Below, piece by piece: positions 34,360 through 45,456 of a stretch of DNA of 64,000 nucleotides. This stretch comes from Apodospora peruviana. Its lineage: Eukaryota > Ascomycota > Sordariomycetes > Sordariales > Lasiosphaeriaceae. Position numbers and translations under genes: made by a program. Where the stretch lies: positions 3,534,001 to 3,598,000 of the forward strand of contig JAUEDM010000004.1 in NCBI GenBank assembly GCA_033439685.1. Reading direction: 5' to 3'. Below the pieces are notes generated by a model. That model worked only from the letters and a program-made list of their open reading frames with translations. It did no database searches and was not told the origin of the DNA. The number at the start of each line of letters is the position of its first letter. Position 1 is the stretch's first letter.

Positions 34360-34992
34360 TCAAGTCGGCGAAAGTCGACCAGGCTGACTGGCCTTCGGGC
34401 TAAGTGGCGGCATCAGTGGGCTGCGACTTGGTGATCGAGACCGCGACTGCTGGGGAATGGGCAAATCCGCCATCAAGGTCGCCGCAGGATGTCGTTCGCC
34501 AGACAAGGCCCTCTCTCGCTGCATCCTCGCCTCCCACTCTTTCCAGTCGTCCTTCAACCGGCCAGACTCCTCCTCGTCCATTTCGATCGACTCCTGCTGG
34601 AGCTGGCCCAGACTGTTCGTCCTCGAGGATCGGCTCTCCAACGAGTTCAACGACCGAGTTGCGAGGGACTTGCGGATCATGGTGATTCTTTGTCGCTCCT
34701 CTTCCTGGAATCGGTCCGCTGCGCTCATCTTCCGTTGCTTCATGAACTCGCCGCGGCTCAGATACGGATCTCTTTGTCGTGCTTTTCGGTACTGGTTGCG
34801 CTTGTTGAAGAATAAGATGGTGAACATAACGAGGCCGCCAATGACGACTATGCCAACGACGATGACAGCGGTTACCCACATCCCCGGGCTGTCACTGCTC
34901 CCTTGGCTGTTCGCCTTTGTCGAATCGGGGTTGTGTCCATAGTCATCTGACGACAACATGTTGTTGTCGCCGGACTCAGAGATGGGTGCCAT
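34360..34992 (-). CDS. Single-pass membrane protein, function unknown
   Basis: A 210-residue single-exon frame with an ATG start. Residues 1-36 are Ser/Asp/Asn-rich without a signal peptide. Residues about 37-61 form one strongly hydrophobic helix (VTAVIVVGIVVIGGLVMFTI), flanked on the C-terminal side by NKRNQYRKARQRD, so by the positive-inside rule the long C-terminal part faces the cytosol. That part is charged and predicted helical (ERQRITMIRKSLATRSLNSL), then turns Ser/Arg/Pro-rich with SRSRSPSRSP-type phosphorylation-prone repeats. No family is recognised. The layout resembles fungal plasma-membrane or endomembrane adaptor proteins, but no function is claimed. Confidence 0.75.
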   Translation of the reverse strand: MAPISESGDNNMLSSDDYGHNPDSTKANSQGSSDSPGMWVTAVIVVGIVVIGGLVMFTILFFNKRNQYRKARQRDPYLSRGEFMKQRKMSAADRFQEEERQRITMIRKSLATRSLNSLESRSSRTNSLGQLQQESIEMDEEESGRLKDDWKEWEARMQRERALSGERHPAATLMADLPIPQQSRSRSPSRSPLMPPLSPKASQPGRLSPT

Positions 34993-37900
34993 GTCGAATA
35001 TGTTATGGAAGTGTGACTGTGCTCACTCGCAACGAGAGAAAACACAACGCATTCTCCACACTTGAGAGAAAGTCGAAAGAAGGGGGTGGGATGCGGTCGG
35101 GTGTTAAATCATCTGAACGCATGGAGTTGCGCCGCCCTCGGATTGGTCCCAGCGTGGCGCAACCATCGGCATCTGGCGATCAGAAACACACTGAACAATG
35201 CAGCACCGGGAATGCATAGACGCTTTGCGCGGCTTTGCTCCTGGGCAACCAGAGAAAACCCCGACCTTACTCTAATCATTGCTAAAAATGGGCACTCGCA
35301 TTTCATTTATTCGATTTGCGTTGGGTTGCTTCCCGGGTAGCACCACCAACATTCCCGAGTTGCGATCAGCCTAACAGACGGCTTGATAGAGTGCGTCGAC
35401 CGTGTGATTCCCGTATTGAGGGCAGAATTCCCCAATGACGTGCAACCCCTTCGACCATGCACTGGCACCCTCCCTCCGCGACCTTGTCTGCCCAAAATGG
35501 CCCCTATCGGTCGAGGCTTGGGAGGCGCAGCACCAGCTCTTACGCCGATCTAGGTACCGCTCAGCGGCAGATGGGCAACCCCTGAAGACCTGAACGTCTT
35601 TCTTCCAGGTTAACATTTCCGAAAGAACCGGTTCGAAGTAATGCGGCAAGATGAAATCCCCGTTTACCTTGAAGCTTACAACTTTCTCAATATTGTATTT
35701 TTGTCTGCAAACCCCTCACTGTTTTGTGATACGAAGTCTTAACGTGGTCTTTCCCCGCAGTCCCGAGTGTCTCCCTTACCTCGTCTTCCGAGACGCACGA
35801 CAGGAAGCTGAACACGAGACGAGACACACCACCACCCACAAACCGTTCCGGCCAGCGGCGGTGGCAGAGCACACGCCACTGGAGTGCAGTTCACATCCGT
35901 CATTCCCGTTAGGCTGCAATTGGCTGGCTGCTGCCTTTCCTCCTTTGAGGTCCTTTCCTCCGAGTTTACACAACGTGTACGGATTAGTACCGGTGTTCAA
36001 GCTGAAACTAGCCCCTTTCGTAATTAACGCACGGCGTCTTTTAATTCCTCTTATCCCTAACTGCACCCCAACTTTTTCTTTCATATTGGTGGTGAGTGAC
36101 TGACTCAGCCATCATGGCTGTAAAGGCCCTCTTTCTTTGCGTCTACGACCTTCCCTTTTGGTTTTCCACATTTCGGTGAGTCGGTGTGTTTCCTCTTACA
36201 CATGGATTGAGTAGAAAGTAGTCTCTTGGGTTTGGCGTCGTCGCCGGAATATGCCTGCCATCGGAGATAGATCTTGGCAGAATCCTCCGCCGCAGAGGTA
36301 TGCCCCATTCGGATTGGTTCTGGAGAGCACAGAGTATCGAGTGCGAAGCCTCCACCATCACGTTTTTGGTCTGAGGATTGCTTGCCCGGTCACTGGACAG
36401 TTGGTGAGAGCTCCCCTGGCTCGTACCACATGCGCATGTGACTGGCTGCCTTTACCGATGTTTTTCTCTCAGAGCGTTACACGTGTTGCTTCTAGCGTCA
36501 ATGGTCGATGCTTCACAGATCTTCTTATTACTTGGGTCCCGGTGGCTGTGTACATAATAACCTTGTACGAATGGGTAATTGATTTGTCGATTGATGCTTC
36601 TTATCTTTTGCCTCCTACCTTGTTCGTTGCGGCTGACTGATCGGGGAATGTAATTCGGCTTCATTTTCTCTCCGTTTGATCGCACTACCTTCCTGTCTGG
36701 TAGGCTTGTCTCAAGCTGGGACATGCTGTTTTGATATGGAGAGCCAACTCCAAGGCAAAGCGGCGTCTGCACGGGAGGAACTCCCCCTTCCCACAGCTTT
36801 CAAATGTCTTAGTGATTGACAGATATTGTGATATCATGGTCTCGGGATCACTGAGTCAGGGGCCAGGAGTCGAATAAGCCAGCCATGGCTGCCACTTATG
36901 GTTGTTGGGGCTGACTGGAATTCTTGGGTGAATACTACCAAAGGAGGACAACTAATCGAGCAGCTATTCTTGCCCTGAGGTTCCTAGATGTCGGTTAAAC
37001 CTTCTTCTTATTGCTTTCGTCATTTCAAGAGGAGCCTGTAGTTGACAGTGTAACATGAATCTCTGCCTACCTTCCATACTTGACATTGATTAAGTCTGGG
37101 ACTCTGGGTTTGGCTGATTTGCTTATTGGGTTTTTCTGAATCGTAACTGTCCTAATGTTGAGCTCCTGGAGCCATTGCCAAGCTACGTTTCAAACGTCTT
37201 GGACACTATAACCTACTACTTAGTTCTAGATTCTAATAGTAGCATGATGTTATTCAAAAAGAGAATGCTTTTTAGTGTTATCAGAACCTTGTCTAAGATC
37301 TGAGGGATGTTAGTAGAAAGGTCGTAGAATGAAAAAGAAACAAGGTGAATGAAGCCAAAGAAAAATCGAAAAAGAATCTGGAACTCTCCGACAATCCAAA
37401 AAAAAGGCATCACACTGGGGTTAGGTCAGGTTCACTGGGGACTGACGGGACTGTCCAGGTACAAGGGTCTCCTTGTTTTCTTCATTGCCGGCTTCGCCCC
37501 TTCATAACTCTGGCTCTTCGCTTCTTCGACAATTGGTCCTCTTCGGCTTCTTCTTGTATGGTTCGATGCTTTGGACTTCGGTTCTCTTGAATCTGCCGGA
37601 TTTGAATTCCACGACCCAGGATTTCCGCACCAAGATTTTCGACTGGCCTAAGAACTCTGCCGCTTATATGATGTATATACTATACTTGGTACTAGTTGGT
37701 TCTTCTTGCGCGTCGTTGTCTTGGTATGAAAAGTCCAGGTACAAAAGCTAGGGAAGCTCTTGGGGACGGCTGCTGTTCGGACGCAAAACTGTTTATCTCA
37801 GTCTAGATTTTCAGATATGTATTTCGTAGACATGTTCATAGCGAGGGACTGTCCAACTATGCGTCGTATGTACATCTGTCTGCACCTCCCAAGCTTTATC

Positions 37901-40900
37901 CTTTCTTGGGCAGCGGGATGGCGCACCCATCGTCTCAGCAACACGGGACTCTGCAGCCTCGCCAGTTCCTATCTTCGGTACCATCGAGAGAAAGCGAGAT
38001 TCTATCGTTGTTCGGTCTCCCTCGGGCTTTTCGATAATTCTTTTATATAAGAAAGATGCCTTTACGGCCTTCTGTTTTGCAGCCCGTTTATCGGAGCCTC
38101 TTTCGGAGCGTCGGAGATTGCCTTTTTAACCCCCTTCTTTCTGACGTTGTCCAGCCTCTGACTGGCGATATTGATCCGCTTGCTGCGTTGCGAGGCCTTT
38201 TTAAAGCGCTTCTTGCTGACGTTGGAAACCCTTTGACTGGCGATATTGATCTGTTTGCTGCGTTGCGACGCTTTTTTGAGTGAAGAGATCTAATACGAGC
38301 CTCGGAATGCTGTTGTCATCTTTGTGTTGAACAGAACTCCACGTAGCTGAATTCAGGAGCTTTCGATGCTCCGCTGGGCTTGCATCTCGACTATCACGGC
38401 CTTGGGTCATCATGGACGAAGCTGCAACGATGCACGAACTAACACCCTGATGCTCATTGCCCTTTCGCCCCCTTCGCATGACTTTTACTCGGTGACGTCC
38501 AGCAGCGGCCCCACTTTGTGACGGCCGAGAACAGCCTCGATTTGGGCCAGACGTCGTCCAGTCCGTAAAGATGATCAAGCACTTCCTGGAGTCCATCGGT
38601 AGCGATATGCATTTCAAGTAAACAAGTTTTCTCTTGGAATATCCCATTGCGTAATGCGTATGTAACTAACGTCGGAAAATCACGCACTAACATCCTCTAC
38701 CGGGATTATAAATATCGCACAAAAGCAGTTGCTATGGGATTGCACAAGCCTGCCCATGCCGAATAATCATAAGCCACACAATACCTAACCACGAGGCAGA
38801 CTGGTCAAAGTCACCACGCAGACTGTCTAATTATAGGTCTAGACACTACTGAGATATTGACGTCTGCGTTTTGCTGGGGGGCCGATATGACGACGTCCAG
38901 GACCAATATTTGTGAGACGAAACATTATAAGATAAGTCTTCTCGGTGTCTTTCTTCATCTTTATCGTCATCAATTTTCATCTCTTGTTCTAGCATGATAT
39001 AGGGAACCACAACCATTGGGACGTATCTATGCACGAGAAGTGCGACGCCCTGCTAAAGTACGTTGACTACATCCGGCCGAACTAGCTGGACTTGATGTAC
39101 AACCTAGGGGAAGATGGACAAGATGTTTACCTACGAAAGCCATGGAGGCTAGCGCCTCGTTTGTATAGTCAAGCAGCTTTGGCTGCATTAGGATGCTGAT
39201 AGGCTGGCCGAGCTTGAACGGCTGAACGATTTTCTCGTTCATGACCTTGTATAATTCGCCGATGGCTCCTTTGTACTTCTTATCTAGTACAGCGATCTTG
39301 TGGACAACCCATCAGATCGACGAAATGACTTGGGATAACGTCATTGAGACTATTCCTAGCGTGAACCCAAACATCACGATATTTGCTGTTCACATTTCCT
39401 TCCACCGCACACATCGCCATGGATTTGACGGAGCGTGTACAACTTGAGCGTTACCAATACGCTGCTGAACTTCTCACAGCCCCATTAACGGAGGACATTT
39501 CAAATCACCTCCTCCACAAAGTCGAGGGAACGTATGGGGTTTTCACCAGTATGCTGTCGGCCCTTCTCTGGTGAGTCACAAGGAGAACCTGAGCAAGATT
39601 GCGGCGAGGCACGTTAAATCAATTGTAGGCGCACCGCAACGAGGGACCGCCCAGTGGATAGCCATAGAGCATACACGGGCAAAGGTCATGGGTATCACGT
39701 ACGAGAGCCCAAGCTGAAGGAGAAAGATATCACAGCAGCCTGGACCCCAGTTCTCCGCACCGGCTTGCTTGATGCTACTTGTTCAAGGATCATCTCCCTC
39801 CGACACCACTTTGGTTCGAATCTCTTCTGGAGGTCAACCACGACAATTACGGAAAATGCTGGGGAGTATATGTCATTATCTTGCGGTCTGAGGATGGCCA
39901 GGGGCCTATAATTTACCTTGGGTCCGGTACTGAGTTCAGGCAAGGGGTATAGTTCGACCGACCCTTAGAAGTTCCACAGCCGTTCCTCTATTTCCCAATC
40001 CGGTACGACATCCACAAAAAGGAGGTACTTAAGCTCCGGTGAGCACATAGGCCTGGTTGGCTTTAGTCTCGTGTTTGTGGTATTTGAAGTCCATAATGTT
40101 TTGATATCGCTTGTGATTTCCAGTTGCCGCTTCATCTAATACGCATAGCACTTTGGGTTCACAGGGGGATGTGAAAGAGTTGGCGATAACTACCAAAGTC
40201 GGAGGACGGATATTATGACATATTTTAGGCTACATAGTGGGTTGGAAAACATTTGTGATGACATATTCCCGAGTTCCAAGCTTCCCGCACTTATCAAGAC
40301 GATACAATAGCCTGCGACTATTTCTACCGAGCGGGAAAAAGGAGTTTAACGATGCCGCCGCCGTGGAGGTGCCTCTAGAGATGGAGAAGAGGTAGTTACG
40401 GGATCTATAAATGGTAAAGTATATCCCGAGGCTTTTAAGAAAGGGAAGGAGCAAACATGGTAAACGACCTTGGTCTCTGTAGGGGTTATTTCAAGGAGAG
40501 GCTGGCTAAAGGTTTCCTTCGAAATATTTTCAAGACCAAGCAGTGTGACAGAAGCTCGATATATTCCTCAATAATATCCCCCTCAACTAGTGGTATAACA
40601 GACCTATGGGCACCGGGCTTATGTGGTCCGCTTTGCGACACCGACGATAGGAATAGGAGATTCCATAGAAACAGGTGAACCCCTTTGCCGCTGTTATGAA
40701 TACGCCCCATGCCACGTGGGCTGAGCCACTTCAGGTGAACTGAAACTCTGGCCCTATACATCTTCCATATCTCCCGAGAGCAAGCTTGTAGAGAATGGCA
40801 GTTGCGCTTGAGCGGGAAGGGGGTGTATTGGCCCGCATCCGTAGGCTGAGGAGGTTCAACGAGTGGTATGCAAGCTGAGCATCGATATGTTCGTAGCTGA

Positions 40901-42411
40901 CGCAGCCGATCGTTCTTAGCAGAAGCGAGACTGACACTGGAGGGTAGTCGATGATTTCTTAGCAGAGGGTATCTCGAGGATATGTGCGGGCGAGTCAGGG
41001 GTGGTCGAAATTGAGGACGGGTAGCGAGGAGTCTGCGCACAACACCGTCGTCAGCAAGAAGATTCTTGGACAGCGTTCACGTTGCTAAGGATATCTTTCT
41101 GTTTGTTTGTGGCCTGTTTAACAAATGCCCTTTGCTTCGGCGTCTGTGTCATTCTTGCTCTCTCGCGCCTTCTCGTGCCATGGATACAGGACGACTTGAC
41201 TTGCCTGTTTTTCAATCCATCAATGAAGTTCCAAGGCTCACCAAACTTCTTCGTGGGATGCGTGCTGCGCAAGGGCGATGAACGATCTGGAGGAGACATG
41301 GAGTCGAGGAGAGCTGGGGGAATTCGAAGAACCGAAATCAAAGCTGATCGAGTAGCGAGCTGAGGGAGGGGACATGATCGAGCAGCCAGCACCGATCCCA
41401 AAGAGGACCCGATGAGACACTGGGGCAAGCCAGGGAAACCAAAAATGGGCGGCAAGCGGGAGTAAGGCTTGGGCTACCGACGCGTCATCGGAGCAGTCCA
41501 GCGGTCGAACAGCATCGGAGCGGCGGCGGAGGAGAGTGATTGCTGGGCGCAGAGAAACCCGTGGCGGCCTTGTGTCAGACCGCAATAGAGTTGGCACGAA
41601 GGCAATCGGCATGCAGACAGGACGAGTTTGGCGACGGATGGGCGCATCGAATCGGGGCTGCGTTCACCACAGCGGACAAACATCACGAACCACCGCGTCG
41701 CTACAGTAGGCGGGGCAGGCAGGTATGATCACCAGAATCATAACAGAGCATCACATAGGGTGGCGGACAATCATAACACCAAGAAAACACGATGATTGTT
41801 GGTACGATGAACTACATTGCATTGCTTAAGTCCCCGACCATCTATCTGGGCTATCTAATGTATGCCGAACCCCCCCCCAAAAGAAAGAAGCTGGCTCAGA
41901 CCTGCCTTTTGTGCATCATCGTCGAACAAGTACGAACAAAGACAAGCAGCCGGCCTGGTTCAGAAAGGGCTTCTTGCGAAACCTGCAATCCTGCCCACAA
42001 GCGGGACCACAAACTGCCCTGTCGAGACCGTGACTTAGAAGTATCTGTGCGTGGTTCATCATCGCCGGTGCCGAAGGAGCCGCCGTAGCTTGCTCTCGGA
42101 CAAAGGTAGTTTTCAACGTTTAACCCACTAACGTGAGGTTGCACTCGGACAAGGAAAGAAAAAAAGGGAAAGGAAGGGGAAGAGGATTCGTGGCAGGAAG
42201 TGGAAGAGGAAATAGACGAAAGGCGTGGCCTGTGCACGCCTACGAACTCCTTGGATCCACCACCTGCCTCGTGCGTGAGTCAATGACGGGGCATAGAAGG
42301 GCAGATGCAGTTAGAGGAGGGGGGGGGGGCACTTAGGTACCGATGGAAGGTAGGGGACGACTCCATGGGCTTCCGTCTCTCTTCTGTCTCAACCGGCCAG
42401 GCAACACAGCG
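34993..42411. other. Large gene-poor region (about 7.4 kb)
   Basis: The left end holds the promoter of the membrane-protein gene and the right end the 3' end of the asparagine-synthetase-like gene. Between them only short frames are found, none with a recognised domain. 37-40.5 kb is A+T-richer and stop-dense. Local features are a splice-like short exon near 36114, an in-phase 75-bp tandem repeat near 38090-38283, and a G11 run at 42319. The middle may be an old decayed element, but no transposase or reverse-transcriptase motif could be read. Confidence 0.5.
38056..38283 (+). CDS. Candidate small ORF with internal 25-residue duplication
   Basis: A 75-residue frame with an ATG start just after TATATAAGAAAG. 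Its second half is two copies of a 25-residue unit; the 18-base string CTGACTGGCGATATTGAT or a near copy recurs at a spacing of exactly 75 bases (ACTGGCGATA at 38161 and 38236). The copies share PLTGDID and AALR and differ mostly by substitutions. A partial third copy may precede them. No family is recognised. The multiple-of-three period keeps the frame open, which suggests the ORF was once translated, but expression cannot be judged. Confidence 0.3.
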   Translation: MPLRPSVLQPVYRSLFRSVGDCLFNPLLSDVVQPLTGDIDPLAALRGLFKALLADVGNPLTGDIDLFAALRRFFE

Positions 42412-44382
42412 TCACCGGATCAGTGTTGTCCCCTTGACGCGACCGCTCTCCATCTTGGCCGTCCTCGTGCCGAATTGTATCTGTTGGTAGGCATGTTATT
42501 GTCAGTAGAGTAATAGAAAAACAGTAACCGAGCAAGACATACCGCACGCTTCTTCTCCTTAGCCACACTCTCCATCCCCAGCTCTAACGCCAGCAAACGT
42601 AGCACCCTCTTCCCCGCCTCAACACCTGTGGTTTCCCCCCCATCCTCGAAATTGCACTTGTCCCACACCGGCGTCCGCATGGCCCACCCCACTAACCGTT
42701 CGTCTAAGAACGGAAACCTCACCTCTTTGCCCCAGTGGGACATGACCCGATCGTCTCGACCCAGATTCCTCTTGCCCAGCCGACCGACATCCAGCAGCAA
42801 CTCGTCGACCAGCCCTCTGTAGCCACGGCTGGCAAAGGCAGCCGGATGTCGTGAGTAACCACCAAAGAGCTCGTCAGCTCCGAGGCCAGACAGAAGAACG
42901 CGCGCCGGCGATGTGTAAGCTTGCTGTTGCGAGTCGGGATGCGAACTCTCAGGGCAGTACCCGTGACCACGCGCAGCAAAGTACAGAGCGTACGCAATCG
43001 AGAGATCCATCTCTGTGTTGTGGGGATAGATGAGCGAAATCACCTCCTTCCGATGCGCCACCGTCTCCTCGTAAGGGATGTTGACCTTGAAAGGGAGTCA
43101 GTATCATCATTTCCAAACAAGAGGCATCACGCAGAACCTACAGAAACAAACCGAAAGGTCCGCCCCGGACAGACCTTTTCCAGCTCGGCAAACGATCTCC
43201 TCCCCGTAATCCTATCAGGACACGCCTCATAAAAGTCTATTACCTCTCCCTCCTTTGCCTCCTTCTTCAACTGCGCCACCACACGAGGGTTCTCAAACGC
43301 GACATTGAGGAGGTCGATGGCCTGATCCGCTTCCAAAATTTCATGCGCCAGCCGAGCCAGCACGGTACAGTCTAGTCCACCCGAGAAGAGCACAGCGACA
43401 CGAGTCTCCGTTGCCGAAGACGACATACCATCTGTAGGCAGCGGCGGTTGCGGAATATCGAGCACCCTCAACCTGAGCGAGTCGAGAAGATTGTCCTTCA
43501 ACATGGCAACGGCAGGCGAGCTAGCCGTCAACGGAGTGGCATCTCCAGGACCAGGAATATATTTGTTGAACGGACCAATACCGGAAACCTAGAAACAGAA
43601 TAAAAGCAGTGAGTTTGAACAACAGTTCACACAAGAAGGAACCTCGAGATAGGAGAAGGGACAACAAAAAGAGAACGGAACGAAGCGCGGCGGCCTCTGA
43701 TCCAGGTACTCACGAAATCAGGACTGCTACCGTCCAGCCACTTCCACTTCCGCCTAGCCGGAAATGTCGGAAACTGTTCTTGTGGTGGCGGCAACGACAG
43801 ATCGACGAAATAGATGCCGTCCGCCTCGACTTCCTCCCAGTTCTGATCACACCGTTCAGCGATACTGGAAAGGACCAACCCCTCCTTAAATGCATCAAGC
43901 CTCATCATAAGCGACCTCCTCCCCAACCGATCCCTTCCAAAGAAGAGCTTTCCACTTGGCTGATCGTAGTAGACGAATGCAAACGGGCCCTCGATCGACC
44001 GGAACACGTCAAGCACGTCATTGGCATTATCCTTGTCAGAAGAAGAAGCACTTGCTACATTCACGAGCAGAGCGAGAATAGCCTCCCCATCATTCTCGTG
44101 CGCGCCGACAACGCGGGACCCAATCCGCCACGCCTCACCGTTCCAGCAGAGAACAGATCCGTTTGGGGCGGAGAGAGGCTGGCGCGTGACGTGGTCGCCG
44201 CGCAGGGCAAGGACGGTGGACGTGAATTTCAGGGCCCAGCCTGTTTGGGCATGCTGCCGCTCCACCTGGCCGAAATAGTCTGGTCCGCGGTTGCAGAGAC
44301 GGCTCTTCAGCTCTGGCGATGCAGATACATCATGGCGTTGCGGTGCTGGTGCCGCAGAGAGTACAACGTGGATGCCGCACAT
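42412..44382 (-). CDS. Asparagine synthetase domain-containing protein, ASNSD1 type
   Basis: Four exons (44382..43714, 43588..43142, 43085..42543, 42480..42412), all phase-0 GT-AG introns of 125, 56 and 62 bp, give 575 residues. The start is set at MCGIHVVLS because class II glutamine amidotransferases need the catalytic Cys right after the initiator Met, although an in-frame ATG lies upstream at 44472. The N-terminal glutaminase part shows RGPDYFG and NGEAWRIG. The C-terminal part has the ATP-binding PP-loop FSGGLDCTVLA, SGLGADELFGGYSRH and the end motif IQFGTRTAKME typical of ASNSD1. Domain order and length match eukaryotic ASNSD1, which is distinct from true asparagine synthetase; its substrate is not established. 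The last exon is only 69 bases. Confidence 0.92.
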
Positions 44383-44404
44383 GACTGACTGACTGACTGA
44401 CTGT
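44382..44404. repeat. Tetranucleotide microsatellite (TGAC)n
   Basis: About five and a half copies of TGAC lie directly next to the initiator codon of the asparagine-synthetase-like gene, in its 5' leader. In the extended in-frame leader they would encode a Ser/Val/Gln-rich segment. Confidence 0.85.
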
Positions 44405-45456
44405 GTCGATGTTGCGTTGGGGAGGATGGGATGGGATGACATGAGGTAAAATAATAAATTTGCTTTTGACATGTGGAGGAGAGCTTGCCAGCAGCAATTT
44501 GGAGAGCTGACTCAGCCAGCCAACCAACCAACCAAACAAACCCAGGTTATCTATGGGAAACAAAGCACCGGAGCGTTTTACCAACAATCCATTTGATTAG
44601 ATCAAACTATTCACCCTTATTTGGATAAAAGAAACAAGTAAAACGGTAGAGATTATATGAGAAAAAAGTTTGTGTCTGGATAAAGTGAAGAGAGAAAAGA
44701 AAAAAAAAGGATCAAAAGAATACTAAAAGAAAATGTTCATTTAGCTGCGACTCGTTTCGATCGAGTGACCTCCGGGTTATGAGCCCGGCGCGCTTCCGCT
44801 GCGCCACGCAGCTGCGGTGAGATTATTGAAAGTTGGGGTCGGGTTTGCAGTCTATGTACGCTCCCCACTCCACCCCGGTCAACAACCCCCTTTTTCGTTC
44901 GTGAGTCGTTGTTGTACGTCTCGCAACTTCGAACGATATAACCACCACACAAGATCCTCGGTTTTAACTGAGTATCTCACAGAGATAGCACTTGCGATCT
45001 TTATTCTGATCATCGCAAATTGAGATGCAAGCACCATCATACGGCGGATGGACAAGCACACATTGGGAAACTACTATTAAATTCTCAACTGAACCAGCTA
45101 CTCTTATGGATCAAAAGACACCCACCGACCTCCGTTCCGACTGACCTTTCGGGGTAAATAATTAACTACCTAGGGTACCTTAACGAAGAAAACAGCAAAT
45201 GCTCGCTATAAAACCAAAATAGAAACGTGAGAAAAGCAGAATACCTAACTATGGACCAATAACACGCGAAATAACCTCTTTAAAATCATGCAATAATATT
45301 CTCTCCCTCTTTCCCTGATCTATCATTGTTTCTGTCTTCCCCTCGACACCTTTATTAGTGAGACAAAACAAGTCCTCAATCACCACAAGAGCAGACCGTT
45401 GACCGAAGACGACCAGGTCCCAACTTCTTCAAGGCCTATCTGGATCTCACATACGT
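44383..45456. other. Intergenic region holding the initiator tRNA gene
   Basis: Contains the leader and promoter of the asparagine-synthetase-like gene, the initiator tRNA-Met gene at 44742-44813 and the 3' end of vps9. The rest is A+T-rich without further genes. Confidence 0.5.
44742..44813 (-). tRNA. Initiator tRNA-Met (CAT)
   Basis: A complete 72-base cloverleaf without intron. The acceptor AGCTGCG pairs perfectly with CGCAGCT, followed by A73. The D arm is GCGC/GCGC. The anticodon stem CCGGG/CCCGG encloses CTCATAA, so the anticodon is CAT, and the T stem ACTCG/CGAGT is perfect. The T loop reads ATCGAAA, with A in place of T at position 54, and the A1-T72 pair is present. Both are hallmarks of eukaryotic initiator rather than elongator tRNA-Met. 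On the minus strand T-rich sequence follows the 3' end, as expected for a Pol III terminator. Confidence 0.97.

Noticed and set aside
41051..41299. 82-codon minus-strand frame with ATG (MSPPDRSSPL)
   Set aside because: Composition is plausible, but there is no recognised family, no splice support and it stands alone in a gene-poor region.
34993..42411. Transposon or reverse-transcriptase gene suspected in the A+T-rich stretch
   Set aside because: No catalytic motif, terminal repeat or long interrupted frame could be read on either strand.
43609..44388. 259-codon plus-strand frame opposite the asparagine-synthetase-like gene
   Set aside because: Antisense shadow of a conserved exon, with no recognised domain.
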